From contig CACVAX010000043.1 of the NCBI GenBank assembly GCA_902727935.1, positions 1 through 64,000 on the forward strand: DNA of 64,000 nt. The letters are read 5' to 3'. The translations under genes were made by a program, and so were the position numbers. The notes beneath the pieces were generated by a model. That model made no database searches. It was not told the DNA's origin and saw only the letters and a program-made list of their open reading frames with translations. Below are positions 48,456-56,574 of this stretch, one piece after another; position 1 is the first letter of the stretch, and each line of letters opens with the position of its first letter. This DNA comes from an uncultured Sulfurovum sp. (lineage in GTDB: Bacteria; Campylobacterota; Campylobacteria; Campylobacterales; Sulfurovaceae).

Positions 48456-50692
48456 TAGTATTTTCCTATAAAAGGTTTGTATTTCTCTTCACCACGTACA
48501 TGACGAGCCAAAAGGTAAGCTTGGTCTTGCAAAATGGTTTCCACTTTTTTAGAAGCTTTTTTATGTTGCGTGTAAACCCCCAAACGCTCTTTGACATTCT
48601 GCACAATAAGATGACAAGAGGCTTTGCTTAATTCACCTTTGCTATTTATCTTTAGAGGTTCATTTTTGTTTATCATGGAGACAATTGCACGGTCCACCAC
48701 AAAAGCTCTAAACTCTTCTATGAAGTCGTACACCAACGTGGGTTTTCCCTCTTGAAGCGAATGCAAAAAAGAGATATGCAATGCCAAACCAGCTTTGAGT
48801 AAAGCGTTTTGAACCCGTGCATAGAGTATGGCATAACCATAATTTAAAGAAGCATTCACCAAGTCGGTTGCCCCTTTGTTTTCTCTGCCTTTAAAGTCAC
48901 TTTTTTCTTGCAAAATCACCACCAAAGACTGCCAATAAAGCGAACTAATCTCACCCTCATACCCCATGAGTTGAGCAACACTTTTGGCTGTTTTAAGATT
49001 TGTTTTCATGCGTTGTTCCATGTTTTCAATATTTTTTTCAACATCATCATGATAACGGTCAAGATACTTTAAATAATTGAGTTGATTTTTTGCCTTACCT
49101 GTTATGAACTTTTTAGCCAATGCCAAACTCTTTTTCTTCTCTATGAGTTCAAGTTGCATCAACGCCATTTTAGGATAAGTGTTTTTAAAAGAGAGCAACG
49201 AAGCAAACGGTGTGTCATGCCCATCCACAAAATCTATGGCAATGCCCTCTTTGGCACAAAGATAAACCATATTTGAACTAATAGAGATGGCTTTTCCTGC
49301 AATGATAATCTGTTCACATTGTCGCTTGGGCATTTTTGCCACCACTTTACCTTTGAGCTTCACCGTAATGCTGTTTTTACTCATACCAAGATACGCCCCA
49401 AACTGACTCACATACAACACCGATGAAGCTGCAAAACTTTTAGCATATTTTTGTTTGTTCTGTTTGAGTTTTGTAGGCTCTTGAGTGTAAGACTTAGTCG
49501 CCAAATACTTTTCAAACCCTTTAGAAACAATCCGTTCAATGCTCTCTCTATGCTCAGTTAATGAGACCTCTTTTAAAAGATAAAGCGTTTCAAATGGCTC
49601 TTTAAACGCTTTTTTATTTTTAAGCTTCCCCTCTTTCCTCTGCAAAAAAACATATTGTGCCGAAGCCTCTATGAGTGCGTTATAAAGCACCGTAAACTGT
49701 GTAGAGTTTGGCTCAATAATCTTAAGATAATACCAAGAAAGCCCCTCCAAAAAGAAGTTTACCTTTGTCACAAAATCTTTAGGTTTTTTTGTTTCACGTG
49801 CTATTTCAAAAAGTTTAGAAACTTTCTTTTGCAGTCTAGCATTATCTATCTTTACTTCTTTGTTTTTAAAAAATGCTCCTAAAAAAGTAAACCCCTGCTC
49901 AAAAACATTGGCACGATAACTTTTGTCTTCTCCTGTTTTTAATGAGAGTGTTTTTAAAAAGAGATTCAACGCTTTAACTGGCTCTTTAATCAGCTCTTTG
50001 TTCTTAAAAAAAAGCACAAAATCATCAGCATAACGTACAAACTCCACCCCCTTACGCTCTAAAAACCTGTCCATTTCAGTGAGGTAAATGTTGCTTAAAA
50101 GAGGTGAGAGTATGTCCCCTTGATGTACCCCCTCACCATGTTCCACATAATTTGCTTGTTTGAAGCCACCATTTTGTAAATACAAAGAGATAAGCCGTAC
50201 TATTTTTTTATCGGCTATCTCTTTATCTAAAATATTGAGTAAAGTGTCATGATTAATGGTCTCAAAATAGTTATCTATGTCGGTTTTATAAACCCAAAAA
50301 TAGCCACGGTTAATGTAGTCTCTACAACGCCCAATGGCTTTCAGCGTACTTTTGTCACGCCTATACCCATAACTTTTATTGCTCATAAGCTTGTCAAAAT
50401 GAGGCTCTATCACATTCACCAACGCCCGTTGCACCACCTTGTCTCTAACCGAAGCCAAAGCAATGGGACGTTTTTCGGTTTTGTTTTTAGCAATGGCTAT
50501 TTTTTCAATAGGCTGTGGAGCATAAACACTCCCCATAAGTTCAACATAAAGCTGGTCTATCTCCTTTTTAGCCTGTTTTTTAAAAGCATCAAGCGACTCT
50601 TTGTCCAACCCACTACCCTTAGATTTAATAAAATCCAAAGCCTCATGCAGTGCTTTTTTTGAAAAGATTTTTTGGTAGGGTTGGGTTAGCAT
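48455..50692 (-). CDS. cas1: Reverse transcriptase-Cas1 fusion
   Basis: The 745-residue fusion links a group II intron-like reverse transcriptase (about 1-330) to Cas1 (about 415-745). The RT shows KTDIDNYFETINHDTLL (Asp138, Asp140), GVHQGDILSPLLSNIYL and the catalytic RYADDFVLF (YADD 221-224). Cas1 shows Glu579 in GYEGEISSLYW, His644 in SFLHS and Asp656/Glu659 in VYDFIEEFR. Both active sites look intact. There is no N-terminal Cas6 domain, unlike some relatives. Such fusions in type III systems can take spacers from RNA (established in Marinomonas). It is 0-1 nt from both neighbours. Confidence 0.96.
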   Translation of the reverse strand: MLTQPYQKIFSKKALHEALDFIKSKGSGLDKESLDAFKKQAKKEIDQLYVELMGSVYAPQPIEKIAIAKNKTEKRPIALASVRDKVVQRALVNVIEPHFDKLMSNKSYGYRRDKSTLKAIGRCRDYINRGYFWVYKTDIDNYFETINHDTLLNILDKEIADKKIVRLISLYLQNGGFKQANYVEHGEGVHQGDILSPLLSNIYLTEMDRFLERKGVEFVRYADDFVLFFKNKELIKEPVKALNLFLKTLSLKTGEDKSYRANVFEQGFTFLGAFFKNKEVKIDNARLQKKVSKLFEIARETKKPKDFVTKVNFFLEGLSWYYLKIIEPNSTQFTVLYNALIEASAQYVFLQRKEGKLKNKKAFKEPFETLYLLKEVSLTEHRESIERIVSKGFEKYLATKSYTQEPTKLKQNKQKYAKSFAASSVLYVSQFGAYLGMSKNSITVKLKGKVVAKMPKRQCEQIIIAGKAISISSNMVYLCAKEGIAIDFVDGHDTPFASLLSFKNTYPKMALMQLELIEKKKSLALAKKFITGKAKNQLNYLKYLDRYHDDVEKNIENMEQRMKTNLKTAKSVAQLMGYEGEISSLYWQSLVVILQEKSDFKGRENKGATDLVNASLNYGYAILYARVQNALLKAGLALHISFLHSLQEGKPTLVYDFIEEFRAFVVDRAIVSMINKNEPLKINSKGELSKASCHLIVQNVKERLGVYTQHKKASKKVETILQDQAYLLARHVRGEEKYKPFIGKY

Positions 50693-51742
50693 TTAGGTTA
50701 ATGTATCCAAATGCTTCATAATTCTATTATGAAATTTACTTTCACCATCCTTACTCTCTACAATCTTTCTAACCTTTTCTATGTCTTCTATAATACCTTC
50801 GTATTCTTTAATTTTTTTCACCATATTGTTATCTTTTTTCTTGAACGACTCTAACTCTTTAATTAGAATTTCAAATTCACTAAGCCCCATATTCTCTTTC
50901 TTTTTTTCTTCTTCTTTACGCTTAGCTCTATTTTCTTTTTCTCTTTTTTCTGCTTCTTTTTCTTTTTCTCTTTTTTCCTCTTCAGTCAATAGAAATTCAA
51001 GTTGTCCATATCCAACATTTGTTTTTGCCCCTATTCCAAACTCTTCTAAAAGCGTTATAAATAATGCTTCCTTTTCTTGGGCAGTCGCAAATTGACTATC
51101 TTTTAAATCAAAACTAAACTCAAAAGTAACTTCAGGAGAAACTTTAATGAATTTTAAAGGTGTTGGTTCTTCACAAGGTTTATCTTTATGAGGGGTTATA
51201 TAATCTTTACTCAATAAAGACTTATTATTTTCTATGCCTACAACTCTAGCTTCATAAAATATATCCCGGTTATAAATACTTTTCATTTTTGATTTTTCAT
51301 GCTCTTGACTATCAGAGTCGACTCCCTCAAATATATCTTTTGCAAATGCTTCAACATCTAAGTCAGGTTGATTCATTAAATCTCTTATGTATTCATGTTT
51401 CTCTTCTTTGTATTTATCCTTTTGGTTTCCAAACTCCAAACCAAAACATGAACGGAGCATACCCTTAACAGAACTTCCCTGAATAAGTGGTAGTCCCGTT
51501 GTATGGTCAAAATAAAACCCAATCTTAACATCTTCATTATTGCTTAAACCATGACTATATCCACTACCAATAAGTAAACCTGGATAAAGTGTTTGTAGTT
51601 TAAAACTTTCTTTAGCATTCATACTTTCATCAACTGCACTGATTTTTAAAACTTCAGCTACAGTATGTGCAATTTGTTCATCACAATCACCGAGTTTATA
51701 CATTTCCTTATAAAAAAGCCAACCTATATTTGCGTTTGACAT
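50693..51742 (-). CDS. cmr6: Type III-B RAMP protein Cmr6 with coiled-coil tail
   Basis: The RAMP core (about 1-250) has YPGLLIGSGYSHG, LPLIQGSSVKGMLRSCF and the Gly-rich loop FGIGAKTNVGYGQLEF. Residues about 252-349 are an added, highly charged helical tail (EKREKEKEAEKREKENRAKR...) predicted to form a coiled coil, not part of standard Cmr6. ATG 51742 is preferred over GTG 51745 because AGGAG lies 5 nt upstream. Cmr6 caps the Cmr backbone and binds crRNA 3' parts. Confidence 0.9.
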   Translation of the reverse strand: MSNANIGWLFYKEMYKLGDCDEQIAHTVAEVLKISAVDESMNAKESFKLQTLYPGLLIGSGYSHGLSNNEDVKIGFYFDHTTGLPLIQGSSVKGMLRSCFGLEFGNQKDKYKEEKHEYIRDLMNQPDLDVEAFAKDIFEGVDSDSQEHEKSKMKSIYNRDIFYEARVVGIENNKSLLSKDYITPHKDKPCEEPTPLKFIKVSPEVTFEFSFDLKDSQFATAQEKEALFITLLEEFGIGAKTNVGYGQLEFLLTEEEKREKEKEAEKREKENRAKRKEEEKKKENMGLSEFEILIKELESFKKKDNNMVKKIKEYEGIIEDIEKVRKIVESKDGESKFHNRIMKHLDTLT

Positions 51743-51750
51743 CACAACTC

Positions 51751-52092
51751 CTAAACCAATTTATAGGTACGAATGGAAAGCTTTAATGCAATAGCTGCAT
51801 TTTCAACTTTAGCTCTTATTGCTTTGTCCACTTTATTATCAACTACTATGGTCTGACCAATGATTTTTTCAATTGCATAAACAACTTTCTCTCGTTCTTC
51901 CTCAGCACTTGAATTTGCATTAGTATAAAAAAGTACTGTTGCTAGAAGTCCAGACTGTCGTATACTTGCTCCAAATGAAGCAATATATCCATTAAATTGT
52001 TTAGCAACCTCTCCTTTGTCATTAACAATATCTAAAGCTTCTATTGCCTCTATTGCTTTGGGAATATAATCTTCTATACTTCTCTTTGACAT
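51751..52092 (-). CDS. cmr5: Type III-B small subunit Cmr5
   Basis: The 113-residue helical protein begins MSKRSIEDYIPKAIEAIEAL. A longer frame to 52143 exists but overlaps cmr4; the ATG at 52092 follows a strong AAGGAG with correct spacing and lies 1 nt after the cmr4 stop. Cmr5 lines the minor filament along target RNA. FNGYIASFGASIRQSGLLATVLFY is the family-like core. Confidence 0.9.
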   Translation of the reverse strand: MSKRSIEDYIPKAIEAIEALDIVNDKGEVAKQFNGYIASFGASIRQSGLLATVLFYTNANSSAEEEREKVVYAIEKIIGQTIVVDNKVDKAIRAKVENAAIALKLSIRTYKLV

Positions 52093-52093
52093 C

Positions 52094-52951
52094 TTATAAC
52101 TCCTTAAACTTACAAACACCATACCCAATAGAAGCGTTTGCACCTATATGTATCGTATCGTTATCCATTAAGTAAGTAGCAAACTTTTCAAAAGCCTTTT
52201 CTAATCTATCTTTATCATCAAAATTTAAATAAGTCGGTTCAGAAATAACCGTAAAAAACTTACTTTTGCGTGGAAGAACCTCTTCATAAAAAAGATTCTT
52301 AGACTCACCATTTTCAAGTTGATTTCGTGCGATAATAGGCAAATTCTTTAAAAGTTCTGCATACTTCTTATTTGGAACAAGGGCTACTGGTGAACCTACA
52401 ATGCCTTCAAGTACCGATAGGTCATACGATTCATTAGAAGTAGCTTGAAAATCTTCTATAACAGGACTCTCCTTAGAAACCAACAATGCATCATCACTGT
52501 AATTTGCTAATGCTGTAAGAGCTTCTTTATCTTCAAGTGTTAAGCCAAAAGTATCTGCAAAATCAACTAAAAGTTCAATACTCTTAGGAGAAACACAATG
52601 ATAATAAGGGTTCAAATCTGACCTCATCGGTATTGAAAGAAGGTGTGCATCTATAAAGCGTACTTTTCCAGACTGTTCATCATCACCAAAAATATGTGCT
52701 ACCTGATTATATCTTGACTGCTCCTCCTCGGTATACTTTTCATCTTTGTCTTTATCTCTCTTAATTGGACATTCCAATTTATGCATAATATATTCTCTCA
52801 AAGCCCCCTTTAACGAAGAACTATGAATCGTTGGGTACTCTGTAATAGCATCTCTTTGTATCTGTTTGTCAATCACACCAAAGTTTGCATCTCCACTCCC
52901 TACGTGAAGTGATGTTTTGTTTTCAATAAGATAGAGTCTATTTTTATACAT
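52094..52951 (-). CDS. cmr4: Type III-B backbone RAMP Cmr4
   Basis: Cmr4 repeats along the crRNA and cuts target RNA at 6-nt steps. The 285-residue protein opens MYKNRLYLIENKTSLHVGSG. The ATG at 52951 has AAGGA upstream, so it is better than a TTG at 52966. The region after it carries DKQIQRDAITEYPTIHSSSL with KGALREYIM and an Asp near 27-31 (VIDKQIQRD), where the catalytic Asp of Cmr4 usually lies. NDTIHIGANASIGYGVCKF ends the RAMP. It overlaps the cmr3 end by 8 nt. Confidence 0.92.
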   Translation of the reverse strand: MYKNRLYLIENKTSLHVGSGDANFGVIDKQIQRDAITEYPTIHSSSLKGALREYIMHKLECPIKRDKDKDEKYTEEEQSRYNQVAHIFGDDEQSGKVRFIDAHLLSIPMRSDLNPYYHCVSPKSIELLVDFADTFGLTLEDKEALTALANYSDDALLVSKESPVIEDFQATSNESYDLSVLEGIVGSPVALVPNKKYAELLKNLPIIARNQLENGESKNLFYEEVLPRKSKFFTVISEPTYLNFDDKDRLEKAFEKFATYLMDNDTIHIGANASIGYGVCKFKEL

Positions 52952-54005
52952 GTTTTTTTCCTTCAATTTTAAAATAATGATTTATACCTACGGTTCGTAA
53001 ATGTTCTTGATTTAATGCCTTATCTAAGCGTTGTAAATCTTCTGTATAGAGTACCGAACCCCGTTCTAAAAGATAATACCGTTTTGACTTTTTACCATGT
53101 CGTGCATTGGTAAGTTGTCTAAAAGATGTTCTTTTTCCCCAAATAAAACTACATGCTTCATAGGCTTCTTGACTTATTACTGTTTCTGAAACCAATACCA
53201 TACGAGAAAGCTCTTTAACTTCATGCACTTCTTTAAAAAGTAGCTCAAAACCTTCTAGCTCTTCTTTTAATGTTAAAGCAAAAGACGACTGGTCTGCTCC
53301 CAATGAAACAATGACACTGCTATTCCATTTCAAAGGCTCTGAAAACGTTGCAAAAAATGCAAAATGAGCTGACTTTTGTGGAAAGTAACTCTTTTTTCGG
53401 AAAAAGCCATCTTCATCGCTCTCACTATCTTTAGATTTTTTAATGCCTACTGTTTCAATCTCTTTAAAAAAGTCTTCAAAGTTTTTCAACTTTTTGTTTT
53501 GTGAAATAAATTCAAAACATTCATGCTTCTTAGCGTCATAATCTTGAAAAACCAAGGCTTGTTTACGTCCTGAACCAAAAGAGACCAAAGCATTTTCTTG
53601 TGCTTTAAGCTCTAAGCCATAATCCTTAGCATTCGCTGTAAAACAACTTTTACCATCTTTAATAAAAATAGGAGACAAAAAAACTATGCTTCCAAGGTCA
53701 ACAGAGTTTTCATACGAAAAAGCTCCTGTTCCTGCCAAGTTTTTAGCATCTTCATGGTTTTGGCTAAACTTCCCTCTTCCACTACTGTCTACCCATTCAC
53801 CTTTTCGGTGCATGGTAAGATTTCCATTTTGAATTAACATGGTTTTTCGTAACATTCCCAAAAGAGCTGTTTGCTGTGGAAACTGTGTTGAGGTTGCAGA
53901 GTACCGTGATGACTCTTTACGTGTTTCATCAGCCCCAAAGGTAAACTCACCTCCAAAGAAAAAAGGCTCTAAGGGTTTCAGTGTTATTAAATATGTATGA
54001 CTCAT
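52944..54005 (-). CDS. cmr3: Type III-B RAMP Cmr3
   Basis: Cmr3 binds the crRNA 5' tag and contacts Cmr2. The 353-residue protein has EPFFFGGEFTFGADETRKES, FPQQTALLGMLRKTMLIQNG and a late LRTVGINHYFKIEGKKHV. Two RAMP folds are expected. It overlaps the cmr2 stop by 4 nt (ATGA), indicating coupled translation. Confidence 0.9.
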   Translation of the reverse strand: MSHTYLITLKPLEPFFFGGEFTFGADETRKESSRYSATSTQFPQQTALLGMLRKTMLIQNGNLTMHRKGEWVDSSGRGKFSQNHEDAKNLAGTGAFSYENSVDLGSIVFLSPIFIKDGKSCFTANAKDYGLELKAQENALVSFGSGRKQALVFQDYDAKKHECFEFISQNKKLKNFEDFFKEIETVGIKKSKDSESDEDGFFRKKSYFPQKSAHFAFFATFSEPLKWNSSVIVSLGADQSSFALTLKEELEGFELLFKEVHEVKELSRMVLVSETVISQEAYEACSFIWGKRTSFRQLTNARHGKKSKRYYLLERGSVLYTEDLQRLDKALNQEHLRTVGINHYFKIEGKKHV

Positions 54006-55357
54006 CTATCACCTCTCAATACTTTTATGGTTGACAACATTGAAAAAAGCTTCTCCTGCTCTTTTTCTTCTAATCCAAGGCTCAGCATAAGCTCTCTAAT
54101 CTCTTTTAATCCTTGTTCAAATGTATCTTTATGAATATCTTCATTAAATATATTATCAAACGTACTTTCAAGGCGTTCACTTTCAATAGACTTAAAAAGC
54201 ATTTGATGACTTTGGAGCTTATGGTGTACAGCGTGAGGTAACTCAACCTCTTCTTTCAGTACACTCTTAATAAGTGTTAAAAACTTCTCATAAGAATCTT
54301 CATCTTTCCCAACACAAAAGTCAAACGACTGTCCACTATGTTTTTGCGTAGAAACAGCAACAGCATTTTTACCTTCATGGTTTTTAGCAACACCAAAAAG
54401 TGCGTCTCTTGCACGTTCTAAAGCTTCATAAAGAGGATATTTATAATAGGTCAAACTTACCCCAAAACTCAATGTACTTTCATCTGTTTTAAGTGCCTTT
54501 TTATAGTCTTTACTTAAGGTATCAAGTAAATCAAAAACCGTTTCTCCTTTATTTAAAAGAGGTGCAAAAATAATCAAATCATCCCCACCAATAAAAATAG
54601 GCAATGCTCCATAATGTTCAATAGAAGCTACAGCTTTCTTATCAAATTCAAATAAGTTTTTAGAGACTTTTGTCACATCACCTTGTGATTTTATGTATTC
54701 CCCTAAATTGTCACCATCTGCGTAAATAATAGCAATGTATTTGTAAGCATTACTTGCATCAACATCATCCCCTAACTCCTGAGCAGCAATAGCATCAATG
54801 GCTTCAAATGAAGGCTTTTTCCCAAATGAAGCTTTTGCTAAATCTGAACCTAAAATAATATCTCTATTTAAAAAGAGTCTCAAATAGTCTTCGTCAGTAT
54901 CCAATATTGGTGTATGCAATTCTATACTGTCCATAATTTTTGAAATGTCTAAGATAGGGTGCTTAAACTTCTCGTTGCTTTCAAAAAGATAGGTTTGTAG
55001 GTACTGTCTAAAAAATGCTTTTACTTTATCTGAATCTTTTTTAATACTCTTAGCCACCATCATAGCTATAGCATCTTTCTCTTCTTCTAAAATAGTTTCA
55101 ACTTCTTCCAATGTTAAAGTATCACTCTGCAAAATAAAACGGTCATGAAACATCCCTACTCCGTTGTCTTGCTCTTCAAGTAATGCATCATCAACAAAAG
55201 GAATAATAAATTTAGCATCACTACGTTCTTTAATTTTCTTAATACTTTTTTTCATAAAAGATGAAAACAGATAACTTGCCATCCACACCTCTGATGTTTT
55301 ACGACCCAAAGAAAGTGTATCTACAATTGGTCCTATGGTTAGGGCTATGTATTTCAT
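54002..55357 (-). CDS. cmr2: Type III-B large subunit Cmr2/Cas10, small HD-less form with intact GGDD
   Basis: At 451 residues this Cas10 is much shorter than the usual 700-900. It begins directly with KYIALTIGPIVDTLSLGRKT, so there is no N-terminal HD nuclease domain. The palm domains keep IIYADGDNLGE (Asp214, Asp216) and the cyclase motif FIGGDDLIIF (GGDD 257-260). A four-helix domain D4 (about 370-445) follows. The intact GGDD predicts nucleotide second messenger synthesis on target RNA binding. With CorA and NrN next door, the product may be SAM-AMP (inference from the Bacteroides fragilis system). Confidence 0.93.
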   Translation of the reverse strand: MKYIALTIGPIVDTLSLGRKTSEVWMASYLFSSFMKKSIKKIKERSDAKFIIPFVDDALLEEQDNGVGMFHDRFILQSDTLTLEEVETILEEEKDAIAMMVAKSIKKDSDKVKAFFRQYLQTYLFESNEKFKHPILDISKIMDSIELHTPILDTDEDYLRLFLNRDIILGSDLAKASFGKKPSFEAIDAIAAQELGDDVDASNAYKYIAIIYADGDNLGEYIKSQGDVTKVSKNLFEFDKKAVASIEHYGALPIFIGGDDLIIFAPLLNKGETVFDLLDTLSKDYKKALKTDESTLSFGVSLTYYKYPLYEALERARDALFGVAKNHEGKNAVAVSTQKHSGQSFDFCVGKDEDSYEKFLTLIKSVLKEEVELPHAVHHKLQSHQMLFKSIESERLESTFDNIFNEDIHKDTFEQGLKEIRELMLSLGLEEKEQEKLFSMLSTIKVLRGDR

Positions 55358-56574
55358 GATATTCCTTTTGAATTTTGTTCTACTTTTTGCATAGAATTAA
55401 AAATACGTTGAAGCGTTTTAAATATTTCGTTGTTTTGTTGAAATTTACTATCTATATGTGTAGCTACATTTTGTTTTGAGACAAACTCAAGATATTTACT
55501 TATATCAAATGTTTCGGGTGTTGATATATCAAAATCATCAGATGAACCATTAGAAATGGTAAAAGTTTTATTCAAAATATCTTTAGAGATTTCAACACCC
55601 CAAAAATAAACAATGTACTCATCGTCTTCCAAAACAGGTTTAAAGATAATTGGCGAAGGAAAACGAGCAATATTTTTAGATTTTTTACTAATAGTTGTAT
55701 TATCATAACTCATCCAATCAGACTCTAAAGATAAACCTAAAAGATCTCTATACAAGAAAGGTTTTTTAGTTGAAGCTAATATATCAGAATTTGGATATTT
55801 TTCTTGCTGATTTTTCAACTCATCTTTAAAAAAAAACTCTTTTATTTTTTTCTTTTCCCAAGTCATATTGTCTTGCGTATTGTTTACATATAACCAAAGA
55901 AAAGATTTACCATAAAATACGGGGCTATTATGCTTATCATACTCATTAATACCACTTTTTAACATCTTATAAAAATAATAAATACTATTATATACAGCTT
56001 CTAGTTGTTTACTTCCAACTTTAAAAGAGTAGCAGTTCTCTGGATAGTTAGTTATAACCTCTTCTTTATTGGAAAAACTACCAAAGCCTTTAGACGTTCC
56101 TCCTCCAAAATTGGTTTGAAAAATAAAATCAGAAAAGTTACTTTCAAGAATTACTTTTAAATCTTTATTAAAAGTATTCACAGTAACTATATGTTCAAAG
56201 TTTCTATGAAATATTTGCTGAATCGTACCCCCACCCATATTCCCCATAAATAATCTCTCATCAGGCAATCCGTTAAGGTCTACTTTATCATCACTGACTT
56301 TTTTCTTGACAATCCTAACCTTATAATCCAAAGCTTTCTTCCCTTCAAAATCTTTCTCTGTCATCGCTTTTTCATTAGGTTTACTAGGCTCTTTGTAACC
56401 TATTAAATACTTTTTATATTGTTCAAACTCATTATTAAAAACATGTTTTATCAAAAACCTATCAAACTTAGGTTTCAATTCAGTAGCCCGAAGCGTTGCA
56501 CCACTTTGTTCACTTTGAAAGTGAATAATGGGGGTGTGTTGCTTGAGGCTAAACGTAGCTTTAAATTTACTCAT
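55354..56574 (-). CDS. cmr1: Type III-B RAMP Cmr1
   Basis: The 406-residue protein starts MSKFKATFSLKQHTPIIHFQ with SGATLRATELKPKFDRFL, the usual Cmr1 opening. FQTNFGGGTSKGFGSFS is its Gly-rich RAMP loop. Cmr1 sits at the crRNA 3' end of the complex. It overlaps both the NrN-CorA and cmr2 genes by 4 nt. Confidence 0.88.
   Translation of the reverse strand: MSKFKATFSLKQHTPIIHFQSEQSGATLRATELKPKFDRFLIKHVFNNEFEQYKKYLIGYKEPSKPNEKAMTEKDFEGKKALDYKVRIVKKKVSDDKVDLNGLPDERLFMGNMGGGTIQQIFHRNFEHIVTVNTFNKDLKVILESNFSDFIFQTNFGGGTSKGFGSFSNKEEVITNYPENCYSFKVGSKQLEAVYNSIYYFYKMLKSGINEYDKHNSPVFYGKSFLWLYVNNTQDNMTWEKKKIKEFFFKDELKNQQEKYPNSDILASTKKPFLYRDLLGLSLESDWMSYDNTTISKKSKNIARFPSPIIFKPVLEDDEYIVYFWGVEISKDILNKTFTISNGSSDDFDISTPETFDISKYLEFVSKQNVATHIDSKFQQNNEIFKTLQRIFNSMQKVEQNSKGIS

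Noticed and set aside
48455-50692. RT domain as a separate group II intron or retron reverse transcriptase
   Set aside because: It is in one continuous frame with an intact Cas1, with no intron RNA domains or msr/msd sequence nearby.
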